The position numbers and the translations under genes are program-made. 64,000 bases of DNA, taken from Pedobacter ginsenosidimutans (GTDB taxonomy: Bacteria > Bacteroidota > Bacteroidia > Sphingobacteriales > Sphingobacteriaceae). The notes under the pieces are model-generated. The model was not told where the DNA came from. It ran no database searches and worked only from the letters and a program-made list of their open reading frames with translations. The DNA is taken from the NCBI RefSeq assembly GCF_001442625.1, contig NZ_LMZQ01000013.1, positions 186,001-250,000 of the forward strand. Reading direction: 5' to 3'. Shown here piece by piece: positions 53,591 through 62,961 of this stretch (the stretch's first letter is position 1; each line of letters starts with the position of its first letter).

Positions 53591-54205
53591 TTAAATCTCC
53601 AACCCATAAGCAGCCAGTTGCACTTTGGTATCTTCGTAATCGGTATGATGGATACCTCTTAAGCCTAAACCTTCGGCTACTTGCACAAAAAGCATCCGAT
53701 CATCAATATATAAACTCGTTTCTACATCACTTTGCGAAATATCGATAGCAACTTTAAAAATATCGGCATCGGGTTTACGGAAATGCACAAAGCTAGAAGA
53801 CACAAAGAAATCGACAAATTCGTTCAGTTTAAATGTGTTAATTCTATATTGGTTTAGCTCCCTGCCCTCATTACTGATTACAGCTACTTTAAGGTTATAT
53901 TTCTTTTTTAAATCGCAGATCAACTGAATCATTTCGGGATAAGGAAGTGATTTTTTGAACATAAATTCTTTAAAATCATCGTAGGTAAAATTCCGTTCTT
54001 CGAAGAAAACAATACGTTCTAAATATTCATCGAGGGTTAATTTACCCACCTCATAGGTATCGAAGGTAAGGTGATGGCGTTCTTCGAGGTCAACAGAGTC
54101 GAGGTTAAAAAGCACAGAAGCTTCGCCCCTTGCATGCCTATCCCAGCCATTGGTTAATAAAACGCCACCGATATCGGTAAAAAGTGTGGTAATTTTCTTT
54201 TGCAT
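53591..54205 (-). CDS. HAD-superfamily hydrolase-like protein
   Basis: The 204-residue protein follows the HAD-IA plan: motif I FTDIGGVLL, a helical cap, motif II VISNEG, motif III FRKPD with Lys, and motif IV LYIDDR. Motif I has Asp-x-Gly in place of Asp-x-Asp, so the usual general acid is missing, and phosphatase activity is uncertain. It follows mgtE by 9 bases and is probably co-transcribed with it. Confidence 0.85.
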   Translation of the reverse strand: MQKKITTLFTDIGGVLLTNGWDRHARGEASVLFNLDSVDLEERHHLTFDTYEVGKLTLDEYLERIVFFEERNFTYDDFKEFMFKKSLPYPEMIQLICDLKKKYNLKVAVISNEGRELNQYRINTFKLNEFVDFFVSSSFVHFRKPDADIFKVAIDISQSDVETSLYIDDRMLFVQVAEGLGLRGIHHTDYEDTKVQLAAYGLEI

Positions 54206-54214
54206 GATTTAGAT

Positions 54215-55591
54215 TTAGAGTAAAACGCCTTTTAAAATTAATACAGCAACACTGAAATAGATTACAATTCCGGTAACATCAACCATAGTGGCTACAAATG
54301 GTGCTGATGAAGTTGCCGGATCGAGTTTTAGTTTTTTCAAAATAATTGGCATCATCGAACCAATTAAACTGCCCCATAATACGATGCCAACAAGGGTAAA
54401 AAATATGGTTGCCGCAATTAAAAACCAATGCGGACCATAGTTATAGAGGTGTAACTCTTGCCAGGTTACAATGCGGACAAAGCCAATTGTGCCTAAAATG
54501 ATGCCCAGCAAGGCTCCTGAAACGAGCTCGCGGCGCATTACGCGCCACCATTCGGCAATAGTTACTTCGCCTAAGGCCATGGCCTGGATAATTAAGGTTG
54601 AGGCCTGAGAACCGCTATTACCGCCGCTACTCATAATTAATGGAATAAAAAGCGAAAGTACCACAGCTTTTTCGAGTTCGATTTCGAAGTGCTGCATGGC
54701 TGTTGCGGTTAACATTTCGCCTAAAAAGAGGACGATTAACCAACCTGCTCGTTTTTTAACCAGTTTTAGGATCGGGATATCGAGATAAGGTTCGTCCAAA
54801 GCCTCAGTACCCCCAATTTTGTGCATATCTTCGGTGTATTCTTCGTTGGCAATCCACAGGATATCATCAACGGTAACAATACCTAAAAGAATGTTATTTT
54901 CATCTACTACAGGTAAAGCCACACGGTTGTTCATCCTGAAAATATTGATTGCATCTTCCTGAGGATCGTTAGCTTTTAGGGCAATAAAACGTTTATCGGT
55001 AAGTTCGCCAATAATTGCTTCAGGATCGGCCAGTAAAACCTCACGGATCCTGATATCATCCAACAGTACTCCTTCTTTATCGATCACATACACCACATCG
55101 ATGGTTTCGGAGTTTTTTCCGTAGCGTCTGATGTGCGCCAAAACCCTTGTGATAGACCATTCGGGCTTTACAGCGATGTAATCGGGCGTCATTAAACGGC
55201 CAATACTATCTTCTTTGTAGCCTAAAAGTGCAAGCGATTCTTTACGTTCTTCGGGTGGTAAAAGCGTAATCATTTTTTTTACCACATCGCCTTTTAATTC
55301 GCTAAAAAGTGCGGTACGGTCATCTGGTGGCAGATCTTTGATGATCTGATTCAATTTATTGCCCGAAAGTTTTTTGATGATCCGCTCCTGGGTAGGAAAA
55401 TCCAGAATCCTAAAAACGTTTACTGCTCTATTGAGGGATAAGGTTTCTATAAATTTAGCTGCATGTTGTGGAAGTTCGTCAATCAGTTCTTCAACATCCG
55501 AAATATTCAGTTGATCGAGATATTGCTTTAAAGCCTTATCATTTTCTTTTTCAAGCAGTTCCTGAATCTCTTCCACAACCAATTCTTCCAT
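54215..55591 (-). CDS. mgtE: Magnesium transporter MgtE
   Basis: The 458-residue protein has an N-terminal MgtE superhelix (about 1-130), two CBS domains (about 130-250, with IGRLMTPDYIAVKPEWSI and VALPVVDENNILLGIVTVDDI) and five membrane helices. The pore helix has PLIMSSGGNSGSQASTLIIQA and the last helices have PATSSAPFVATMVDVTG. It imports Mg2+ and is gated by Mg2+ bound to the N-terminal domains. I use the ATG at 55591 rather than a TTG three codons upstream. Confidence 0.95.
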   Translation of the reverse strand: MEELVVEEIQELLEKENDKALKQYLDQLNISDVEELIDELPQHAAKFIETLSLNRAVNVFRILDFPTQERIIKKLSGNKLNQIIKDLPPDDRTALFSELKGDVVKKMITLLPPEERKESLALLGYKEDSIGRLMTPDYIAVKPEWSITRVLAHIRRYGKNSETIDVVYVIDKEGVLLDDIRIREVLLADPEAIIGELTDKRFIALKANDPQEDAINIFRMNNRVALPVVDENNILLGIVTVDDILWIANEEYTEDMHKIGGTEALDEPYLDIPILKLVKKRAGWLIVLFLGEMLTATAMQHFEIELEKAVVLSLFIPLIMSSGGNSGSQASTLIIQAMALGEVTIAEWWRVMRRELVSGALLGIILGTIGFVRIVTWQELHLYNYGPHWFLIAATIFFTLVGIVLWGSLIGSMMPIILKKLKLDPATSSAPFVATMVDVTGIVIYFSVAVLILKGVLL

Positions 55592-55869
55592 AAAACACAA
55601 TCTAATTTATTACATGCCTAAACCTCTATTAACGGTTCGCAAAGGTGCATTTTTATTTCTTAAAAAGCCAATAGTGTAGGTTTAAAATTAGCCAGAAAGG
55701 CTTCTTAAATTAAAAATAATGGGAAATAAACTCAACATACAAGCTTGCAGGTTTATGATTTAATCATTTTTTAACATAAAAGATATCTCAATAGCAGGAA
55801 GTTAATTTTGACAACAATTTACAGATTAAAAATAGGCTTGTTTTTTTAATGAAATGATTTTGATTTTTC
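55592..55869. other. Spacer between mgtE and tRNA-Arg
   Basis: AT-rich, with no gene. The mgtE promoter must lie here but I cannot define it. Confidence 0.4.
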
Positions 55870-55877
55870 TATATTTG
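55870..55877 (+). promoter_or_regulatory. -7 element of tRNA-Arg
   Basis: TATATTTG is a full TAnnTTTG match and lies nine bases before the mature tRNA. No TTTG is seen at the -33 distance. Confidence 0.55.
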
Positions 55878-55886
55878 CAGCCTTAT

Positions 55887-55958
55887 GCTCCCGTAGTTCA
55901 ATGGATAGAATTATGGTTTCCGGTACCATCGATATGAGTTCGAATCTCGTCGGGAGCA
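55887..55958 (+). tRNA. tRNA-Arg (anticodon CCG)
   Basis: The cloverleaf is complete. The acceptor is GCTCCCG/CGGGAGC, and the D arm is GTTC around AATGGATA. The anticodon stem ATGGT/ACCAT holds TTCCGGT (anticodon CCG, for CGG codons), and the T arm is ATGAG-TTCGAAT-CTCGT. The discriminator is A, and CCA is not encoded. Confidence 0.96.
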
Positions 55959-55963
55959 CTTAA

Positions 55964-55999
55964 GGAAACAGCACACCTTTGTTGTTTCCTTTTTTTTTT
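55964..55999 (+). terminator. Terminator after tRNA-Arg
   Basis: GGAAACA and TGTTTCC form a stem and are followed by ten T residues, 5 bases after the tRNA. Confidence 0.9.
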
Positions 56000-56344
56000 C
56001 GCAATAAAATCCTGGAGCACAAACCTTTACAACATCAGATTATGTTCAACTTCTGCTCAAAAACCTATTGAACCATATTTAAGATCGGTTCAAAAAAATA
56101 TATCTACTATGGAATTATCTAGATTATAAAGGGTTCGGGTATTTGACAAAGAAGCTTATGCTTTAACGATTTCAAAAGGTAGCTGGCCTTTATTATACTC
56201 TTCTTTTATTTCTGAATGGCACCTGCGATTTATAGTAGTCATTACAAGAAGTATTAGAAAATCAAGGGAATTGTTTTTGACAGCTGAATTTATTCTGCTT
56301 GAGGTACTTGTATAAAACTGCATATTTATGATTTACGTATGGTG
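56000..56344. other. Gene-free stretch, possibly decayed coding DNA
   Basis: Frames on both strands are broken by many stops. It lies next to the AraC-type pseudogene and may be the decayed rest of the same locus, but I cannot identify anything in it. Confidence 0.35.
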
Positions 56345-56660
56345 TAAAATTCTAATTAATTTTAGCGCAGAAAGTAGTTAGATCAGTTAAAAGACTGGGA
56401 ATACTCAAATCCAAACTAATAGGCAATCTCACTAATGTTTAGGTTTGTTGTAGAAAGCAAAACTTTAGCCGCTTCAATAATATGGTTATAAATATATTGC
56501 AGGGCACTTTGTCGGTGAGGTTACCTAACATATCACTTAAATAATTGGCAGAAAGATGAAGGTCATCTGCCAGTAGTTTAACACTGGGAACGAGGTGACC
56601 GCCTTCTTTTCATTTTCAAAATATCCGGTCAGAATTTGTTCTAATCTTAATAAATATTAA
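56345..56660 (-). pseudogene. AraC-family regulator, decayed C-terminal part
   Basis: Translated piecewise on the minus strand, the region gives LLRLEQILTGYFENEKKAV, then in another frame PSVKLLADDLHLSANYLSDML, then in a third QYIYNHIIEAAKVLLSTTN, and LNISEIAY, a stop, FGFEYSQSFN. This is the order of an AraC-type double helix-turn-helix domain. At least two frameshifts and two stop codons break it. The N-terminal sensing part is not recognisable. It sits at the downstream end of the chitin locus and could once have regulated it. Confidence 0.7.
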
Positions 56661-56664
56661 ACGC

Positions 56665-57426
56665 CTAAAGGATATATTTTGCACTTTCTGTATCCAGAAA
56701 AACAACAGCCCCCTCATGGTTTCTCAAGATCGTTGAAGGACATGCTGTATCTACAGGCATGGTAAAGGTATTTAATACTGCCTGTGCTTTGGTTTTGCCA
56801 GGAACCACACAATTAATTACTGCCGCATTGATTAATACAGGAATAGTGAGGGTTAGGGCCTGTGTTGGCACCAGATCTAAAGAAGCAAAGCAACCATCGT
56901 TAACCTGCTGTTGCCTACAAGCGAGCTCTAGTTCAACAACTTTTACTTTTTTACGATCATTAAAGTCGGCCACTGGCGGATCATTGAAAGCCAGGTGTCC
57001 ATTTTCTCCGATTCCCATACAAACAATATCAATGGGAAAACTTTCCAACAATCTGGAATAACGCGAGCACTCTCCTTCGATATCTGCCACATTTCCATTA
57101 AGGTAATGAACTGATTTAAAATTAAATTTATTAAAGATCCTTTCTTTTAAGAAGTTGCCAAAACGTTGGGGCGCATCATCATCCAGGTTGATATATTCGT
57201 CCATATGGAATGCATTAACTTGCTGCCAAGGAATATTCTCATAAAAAAGTGCCTTTAAAAACTCATTCTGTGAAGGTGCGGCAGCAAATATGATATTTAC
57301 TACGCTTTTTCGTTTTAATACCGATTCTATTGCGATAGAGAGGCGGTTTGCAGCGGCCTCTCCCATTGATTTTCTCGATTCATAAATCCTGACTTCAGGA
57401 AATTTAGCGAAATTTGATGTTAACAT
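56665..57426 (-). CDS. nagB: Glucosamine-6-phosphate deaminase
   Basis: The 253-residue protein has the NagB signatures FHMDEYINLDDDAPQRFGNFL (catalytic Asp), CMGIGENGHLAFNDPP (catalytic Glu and His) and VPTQALTLTIPVL. It turns glucosamine-6-P into fructose-6-P and ammonia. It is the last intact gene of the chitin locus, 47 bases after the CBM9-like gene. It is a little shorter than E. coli NagB (266), with the allosteric tail reduced. Confidence 0.94.
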   Translation of the reverse strand: MLTSNFAKFPEVRIYESRKSMGEAAANRLSIAIESVLKRKSVVNIIFAAAPSQNEFLKALFYENIPWQQVNAFHMDEYINLDDDAPQRFGNFLKERIFNKFNFKSVHYLNGNVADIEGECSRYSRLLESFPIDIVCMGIGENGHLAFNDPPVADFNDRKKVKVVELELACRQQQVNDGCFASLDLVPTQALTLTIPVLINAAVINCVVPGKTKAQAVLNTFTMPVDTACPSTILRNHEGAVVFLDTESAKYIL

Positions 57427-57473
57427 TTGGTTTTAATTAATCTTGCCGTTAAAAAATCTGTTCTGCTGTCGGA

Positions 57474-58115
57474 TCAGACGAAATCAAGCCTTCCGAAAAA
57501 GTCTTTTTGGTGAAAATCAGGATGCTCAGCCTCGATCATGTTCCAGCATAAGTAATGTGGTTCAGGAAGCGAATCGCCACATTTGTAAAAATTTCCGCTC
57601 GCTTTGCGATTCTTAAAGGAAACATCCACATTAAAGCAAAAGGTTTCATTCGGAATAACCAGTGTCATTTCCCAGCTGAACAGTTTCTGCCCATTTTCAA
57701 CCGTGCTGTAAATGGCCGTATGTGAACGGATATTTGCAATTAGACTTTCTGCAATCAGTGCGCGTTGATCGCGCTCGCTTCCGTAACCGATTTTACATAC
57801 ACCAAGGCAGTTAAACTCCATGTTGTAATAACTTCCATGGTTATCGAGTGCAAGAAAAAATTCAACGCAACTGTCTTTATGTATATCACCGTTAATATCC
57901 GAGCTTGCACTCAGATAAGGCTCTGAAATCTGGTATTGCAATAGAATAGCATTATCGTTATACGCAATAACGCAATCGGCCTTAACCGCTGCCAAAAATT
58001 TTGGCCAAGGGTTGCTGTTGATTGCCAGTTTTGGAAAATGTTTTAACTGCCTGGCCAAACAGCTCATATCTGAACTATCCTGAATAGGCAAATAAGGTAC
58101 TTCAATTGTTTTCAA
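57474..58115 (-). CDS. CBM9-like carbohydrate-binding protein
   Basis: The 213-residue protein fits the carbohydrate-binding family 9-like group: KTIEVPYLP at the start, then DCVIAYNDNAILLQYQISEP, DSCVEFFLALDNHGSYYNMEFN and the closing FHQKDFFGRLDFV. It has no signal peptide, so it seems to be cytoplasmic. That is odd for a sugar-binding module, and the true role is unknown. The start is a TTG, since no ATG is in frame near the conserved N-terminus. It lies between nagA and nagB. Confidence 0.82.
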   Translation of the reverse strand: MKTIEVPYLPIQDSSDMSCLARQLKHFPKLAINSNPWPKFLAAVKADCVIAYNDNAILLQYQISEPYLSASSDINGDIHKDSCVEFFLALDNHGSYYNMEFNCLGVCKIGYGSERDQRALIAESLIANIRSHTAIYSTVENGQKLFSWEMTLVIPNETFCFNVDVSFKNRKASGNFYKCGDSLPEPHYLCWNMIEAEHPDFHQKDFFGRLDFV

Positions 58116-58168
58116 AGAGTAGGGTTTTGTTTGGTGGATATAAAAATGCTTATCCTGTTTATTGTAAA

Positions 58169-59377
58169 TTAATGATGAGTAAGGAGGTGGCTTCTCTTTT
58201 TACCATAAACAAGATTGCCTCTGATGATGGTTTTTTCTACGTTGATCTGATGATCAAAAATTACAATATCTGCATCTGCACCTAGCTGAATTGATCCTTT
58301 CTGTTTACCAATCCCCAGAATTTCTGCTGGAGTACGAGTCGCCATCCTAACCGCATCCATGAGCGGTATTTGGGCAAGATTGATCATATTCCTCACCAAT
58401 TGATCGGCAGTAGCCACACTACCTGCGAACGAACTCCGGTCAGGCAATTTTGCCACACCATCTTCGATAACCACTTTCATGCCATCGTGCATACTGCCCA
58501 AAATACTTTCACCATCAGGCATACTCGCACCCCGCATGGCATCTGTAATCAGCGCGGTATGTCCAGGACCTTTAATTTTGTAAACCAATTTTAAAAGTGG
58601 TGCAGGCAGATGCGATCCATCTGCAATAATTTCTACTGTCATTTCGTCAATCAGATAAGCACTTTCAACTACTCCGGCATAACGGTAAGCGTTTCTTCTC
58701 GATACGCCCGACATGCAGGAATAAAAATGGGTAGCATGGGTAAAACCATTTTCGTATGCCTGTACCACTTCTTCATAAATGGCATCGGTGTGCGCAATGG
58801 CGGGTAAAATATTTTTGCTTCTCAGGTAGCTTCCAAAGGCCAATGCACCTTTCAATTCAGGAGCAGCACTCCATCGTTTAATGAAAACGGCACTTTCTAC
58901 CAGTTCTTTGTATTCGGCAGGGTCAGGATTGCGGATATAGCGCTCATCCTGTGCCCCTTTTTGCTTGACATTAAAATATGGGCCTTCGATATGAAGTCCA
59001 ACAAATGAAGCACCCATTGTATTTTTGCTGTTGGCAATTTCATAAATGGAAAGAGTATTTAAAAGATCCTGTTTTTCGCAGCTTAAAGTGGTTGGCATCA
59101 AAGCTGTAGTGCCATAGGCCGCATGTGTCTGTGCAACACCTAAAAAAGCCTCTATGGTATTATCCATAAAATCGAAACCGCCACCGCCGTGCACATGCAT
59201 ATCAATAAAGCCCGGCGAGATATACTTTCCGCTTGCATCTATTGCTTCTGCCCCGCTTATATCCGGATTTCCGTTACCTACCTCAACAATAATCCCATCG
59301 CGGATAACGACTGTACCATCTTTGATCAATCCTTGCGGAGTGATGATATTTCCGTTAAAAATCTTTAAATAACCCAT
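58169..59377 (-). CDS. nagA: N-acetylglucosamine-6-phosphate deacetylase
   Basis: The 402-residue amidohydrolase has PGFIDMHVHGGGGFDFMD, then SFVGLHIEGPYFNVKQKGAQ and the catalytic aspartate in ALITDAMRGASMPDG. AGSVATADQLVRNMI follows, and the closing beta-sandwich strand holds ADADIVIFDHQINVEKTIIRG. It removes acetate from GlcNAc-6-P, feeding NagB. It is placed between the chitinases and the CBM9-like gene. Confidence 0.96.
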   Translation of the reverse strand: MGYLKIFNGNIITPQGLIKDGTVVIRDGIIVEVGNGNPDISGAEAIDASGKYISPGFIDMHVHGGGGFDFMDNTIEAFLGVAQTHAAYGTTALMPTTLSCEKQDLLNTLSIYEIANSKNTMGASFVGLHIEGPYFNVKQKGAQDERYIRNPDPAEYKELVESAVFIKRWSAAPELKGALAFGSYLRSKNILPAIAHTDAIYEEVVQAYENGFTHATHFYSCMSGVSRRNAYRYAGVVESAYLIDEMTVEIIADGSHLPAPLLKLVYKIKGPGHTALITDAMRGASMPDGESILGSMHDGMKVVIEDGVAKLPDRSSFAGSVATADQLVRNMINLAQIPLMDAVRMATRTPAEILGIGKQKGSIQLGADADIVIFDHQINVEKTIIRGNLVYGKKRSHLLTHH

Positions 59378-59399
59378 TTTCTAAAATTATTTATAGCTG

Positions 59400-61517
59400 T
59401 TAAATCTTTTTAAATTTTATACTCTGTTTTTTGCTTGCGGCAACCGACGAGGCGATGTAAAGCCCGGATAAAACCGAACGGACATCCATTAGAACCTCAT
59501 TATAGCCTTCTTCCAGGCCTACATTATTTTGAGAAACAATCTTCCCAAAATAATCGGTAATAATTACCGTGGCATGCTCTTTCAAAGCGGAATAGATTGT
59601 TAGTTTCACCTGACGGTCTGATACCATCGATACTTTCATCGGATGCTCCTCTGGCTTGGCAACCACCGCCGCAGATTGCATCGTCCTCGCACCCATCTCC
59701 AGGGCATCCTGTCCCATAAATGAAAGTTTAAAATCTACCTTACTCAATTTTGCCTGCAAAGAGTTGGCCAATGTGGGCGGAGTTGTAGCGGGAGTTCCGG
59801 AATTGCCAGAAGTATTAAAGGTAAAACTATTGATGACCGAATCTGCGGGAAGCTCTCCCGAGGCCGAAAAATTGGTTAGCGAGGCTGCTCCCTGCTGAAG
59901 TGTACCATTTACCCAAATGTTAAATTTTTGGGCGGGCAAAGTATAAGTTGTAGCATTTTTAGTGTAAGATTGAGCCGTAGTCGCATTATTGCAATAAAGC
60001 TCAACATCGTAACTGCCCACCTTATTAAAAACATTGCTGTTAATGGTGGTATATCCAAAAGCGGTATTCCTAAAAGATAAGGTAGCGTAATTCCCCCCGT
60101 AAAAATCGAGGCGGACTGCACCAAATACACCCGCAGTATTCGTACTGGTTAACTGGTTGGTACCATTAAAAATACTGCTGTTAATGGTACCATTGCTATA
60201 TCCGAACGGTATGATCAGCTGCCCGTTGGTTAGTGCTGCATTGAGGTTTAAGTTAAAAGATATGGTGGTTACCGGGCTTGCCTGATACACATTGTACCAG
60301 GCAAGTTTACTTGGAGAGCTGCCCGATGATGCAATTGCCTTGATGTTATATGGAACAGTTGTACTGTCGATCAGAAAAGATGCCCCCGTATTCGCTCCGA
60401 GAAAAACCATCGAAGATCCATATGGTGGGTAGGGCAAAAAACCTGCAACCGTTGATTTGGATGTTGAGCTTTTTGCTGTAGTTGTGGCCGAATACAGCGG
60501 GCCGGCATTACCGGTCTTCGTAGAAAGATCGTAAGCCCAGGTGAGGTATGGCGCGTCCCAACCGCTTGCGGAGTGGATCTTATCAACGATTGCTTTAAGC
60601 AGCGATTTGTTGGAACCGGTATCATCCTGCAATAACTGCCAGATCATTACACCACCGCCCCTGGCCATTGCCAAAGCAGTTTTGTTCATAATTGTTGGTT
60701 TTCCATTGTAGTTTACCACATAACCGTCAGTTCTTTTGATGGTATCTCGGTTTTCTGCACCGGTGTATGCTGCGGTGATATCTTTATAAAACATGGCCGT
60801 AAGTGCTGTTCCCATTTTGTAATACCCATAAAAGGGAACACCAAGCGTAAGTTTTGAAGCAGCAACCCCACGGGTATCTCGCCAATAATCTATGGTCAGT
60901 TTAGAGAAGCTGTAGGGCGAATGCTCCTTTCCGGCCAGATCGTATGCCATCAGGTTTACAAAATCGAAAGCTGCCATTGCATTATCCGAAATTTTTGCCC
61001 TCGTATAATAGGCAAGTGCTGCCGTAAGCAATTTACCAGAGGGGTGCAGCGTATCGGCGAGTTCGGTAACAAAGCTTTCGTAATTGGTATCGATATTGTC
61101 ACCCTCCAGATCTACATCAATCCCATCAACATTATACAGCGAAACCAGGGCCACCAACTTGTTTATAAAGGCCGCCCGGTTCGAATTGAGCAGCAATTTG
61201 GCATACTGCGACTGGTTTGAGCCGCCTGCTATGGAAATAAGCACCTTTACGTTATTTAAATGTGCCTTGGTCACAATCTGACTGAGACCGGTACCCTGCG
61301 AAGAAGGGAAGTTTCCGGCGGTATCGGGATTAAAAAAAGCAACGTTCAAATGGGTAAGCTTCGTAAAATCGAAGGCATTAAGGTGATCAGCAAATGTGCT
61401 CGTATATTTTGGCAGGTAACCCACTACCCTAAACTGTGCCTGCAGCATGCCCGTTGACAGTACCAATATTGCTGCGCACAGCACTAGCCTTCTATATTTT
61501 GTCAGGTATTTTTTCAT
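59400..61517 (-). CDS. GH18 chitinase with T9SS sorting tail
   Basis: The 705-residue enzyme has a signal peptide (to about 28). The GH18 barrel (about 29-315) has DGIDVDLEG at 131-139 with catalytic Glu138, MAYDLAG at 190-196 and MIWQLLQDD at 291-299. A beta-rich module of unknown kind (about 350-610) follows. The last 80 residues (KLTIYSALKEHATVIITDYFG, then GLYIASSVAASKK) fit a type A T9SS sorting domain, so the enzyme is probably exported and anchored or released at the surface. Its ATG overlaps the upstream GH18 stop (ATGA), so the two are coupled. Confidence 0.94.
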   Translation of the reverse strand: MKKYLTKYRRLVLCAAILVLSTGMLQAQFRVVGYLPKYTSTFADHLNAFDFTKLTHLNVAFFNPDTAGNFPSSQGTGLSQIVTKAHLNNVKVLISIAGGSNQSQYAKLLLNSNRAAFINKLVALVSLYNVDGIDVDLEGDNIDTNYESFVTELADTLHPSGKLLTAALAYYTRAKISDNAMAAFDFVNLMAYDLAGKEHSPYSFSKLTIDYWRDTRGVAASKLTLGVPFYGYYKMGTALTAMFYKDITAAYTGAENRDTIKRTDGYVVNYNGKPTIMNKTALAMARGGGVMIWQLLQDDTGSNKSLLKAIVDKIHSASGWDAPYLTWAYDLSTKTGNAGPLYSATTTAKSSTSKSTVAGFLPYPPYGSSMVFLGANTGASFLIDSTTVPYNIKAIASSGSSPSKLAWYNVYQASPVTTISFNLNLNAALTNGQLIIPFGYSNGTINSSIFNGTNQLTSTNTAGVFGAVRLDFYGGNYATLSFRNTAFGYTTINSNVFNKVGSYDVELYCNNATTAQSYTKNATTYTLPAQKFNIWVNGTLQQGAASLTNFSASGELPADSVINSFTFNTSGNSGTPATTPPTLANSLQAKLSKVDFKLSFMGQDALEMGARTMQSAAVVAKPEEHPMKVSMVSDRQVKLTIYSALKEHATVIITDYFGKIVSQNNVGLEEGYNEVLMDVRSVLSGLYIASSVAASKKQSIKFKKI

Positions 61518-62500
61518 AACTTATTTCTTTGGGTTAATAATGTTTTATTGATCACACCAAGTAAGGAATGATCACCTGATGCATCATGCATCAGCTGCCA
61601 GATCATAATTCCTCCGGTTTCTTTAAGCGCAAGCAAGGTTTTCTTTCGGATCGTTTCGCTCCCGTTACAATACACAACTCCCCCACCGCCAGGCAATTGC
61701 ACTTCATCAACATTTTCTGCATCTTTAAAATTGGCAACAATATCTTTAAAAGCCATTTCCCTGTATTTTTTATCGTTATCAGGCAAACTTCCAAATCCAT
61801 AACCATAAAAGGGCACGCCAATAATAACTTTCTGTCTGTTTAAGCCCCGTTCATTTGTCCAATAATCAATCTGTTCTTTTGCCATACTGATCGGTGAATG
61901 CTGGCCAGGATCGTTAGGGCGCCAGGGCGCATGTTTGTCATAGGCCATAAGCGTTACAAAATCGAATGCATTGAGCGATGGGTCAGTTATCCTCTTCCGG
62001 GTGGAAAATGCCAATGCAGCACTTATTTCTTTGTTCTTTTGATGTAATTCTACACTCAGCGCCATTACAAAGGGCTCATAATCAGCACTGATATCATCGT
62101 TTTCTATGTCAACATCAATTCCGTCAAGATTATATTGTTCAGCAAAGGCGATAAAATTGTTCACAACCCTGGTTCTGTTTTTTATGGCCAATAAAGTATC
62201 CAGGAATAGGTGCCTGCTTCCGCCCCCGCATGAAATCATCACTTTTACCTGCGAACGGTGGGCCAGATCTACCACAGCCTTTAGTTGATCGTATTCCTTA
62301 AACTCTCCGTTGGGCTCAGGATTGATAAAAGCGATAAAAAGATGTGTGAGTTTATTCAGATCGATACTTTTAACATCGTTCAGCAGATTATTATTGCTCC
62401 TGAGGTAACCTACAACTTTAAATTTCGCACTAAGCCCCTGTGACGAAAATAACACGGTTAATAAAACAATCAACCGGATATAAAAAAAAGATCTATACAT
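61514..62500 (-). CDS. GH18 chitinase, short form
   Basis: The 328-residue enzyme has a signal peptide (to about 25) and a single GH18 barrel with DGIDVDIEN at 126-134 (catalytic Glu133), CGGGSRHLFL, MAYDKHAPW and IMIWQLMHDASG. It lacks the extra module and sorting tail of its neighbour, so it probably stays in the periplasm or is a lipid-free secreted form. It is likely to act on chito-oligomers. It overlaps the next gene by four bases. Confidence 0.94.
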   Translation of the reverse strand: MYRSFFYIRLIVLLTVLFSSQGLSAKFKVVGYLRSNNNLLNDVKSIDLNKLTHLFIAFINPEPNGEFKEYDQLKAVVDLAHRSQVKVMISCGGGSRHLFLDTLLAIKNRTRVVNNFIAFAEQYNLDGIDVDIENDDISADYEPFVMALSVELHQKNKEISAALAFSTRKRITDPSLNAFDFVTLMAYDKHAPWRPNDPGQHSPISMAKEQIDYWTNERGLNRQKVIIGVPFYGYGFGSLPDNDKKYREMAFKDIVANFKDAENVDEVQLPGGGGVVYCNGSETIRKKTLLALKETGGIMIWQLMHDASGDHSLLGVINKTLLTQRNKL

Positions 62501-62555
62501 AAAACGTCAATTTGAGGCATGGAAGTCTATTCAGTTTCCATCCCGGTTTTTAAAT

Positions 62556-62930
62556 TTAATTTACCTGTACCTTGCAGGTACGCGAAGTTTTCATGTTGTT
62601 GTAGGCAGCCTCCACCGAAATGGTAAACAACCCTTTTGCTGTCCCTGTAAACGTATAATCTTTGCTAGTGGCAACCACCGCATCATTTACTTTCCAGGTA
62701 ACTGCAACCTGATCGGCGGGCGAATAGGTAAGCCCGGAAAACACCTTGGTCTGTCCGACCGTAATGACAGATGTAATCGCTGGAACGGGAAACAGGATAT
62801 TATCACCAAAAATCCTGGGATAAAGAATACTCGCATCTTCCTGATCCTGAACATCATCTTTTTTGCATCCGCTCCATGCACTGCTGCAACAGATTGCTGC
62901 AATGAGGAGTATCATTAATTTCGTTTTCAT
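62556..62930 (-). CDS. PKD-like surface lipoprotein of the chitin locus
   Basis: I start this 124-residue protein at the ATG at 62930, giving a lipoprotein signal (AAICCSSAWSGC, then KKDD). The remaining body is an Ig/PKD-like domain: VGQTKVFSGLTYSPADQVAVTWKVND, then FTISVEAAYNNMKTSRTCKVQV. It occupies the SusE/SusF-like position just after susD. I infer a role in glycan binding. Confidence 0.75.
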   Translation of the reverse strand: MKTKLMILLIAAICCSSAWSGCKKDDVQDQEDASILYPRIFGDNILFPVPAITSVITVGQTKVFSGLTYSPADQVAVTWKVNDAVVATSKDYTFTGTAKGLFTISVEAAYNNMKTSRTCKVQVN

Positions 62931-62961
62931 ATTGTTATCGTTATATGTTTTATCGATGTTG

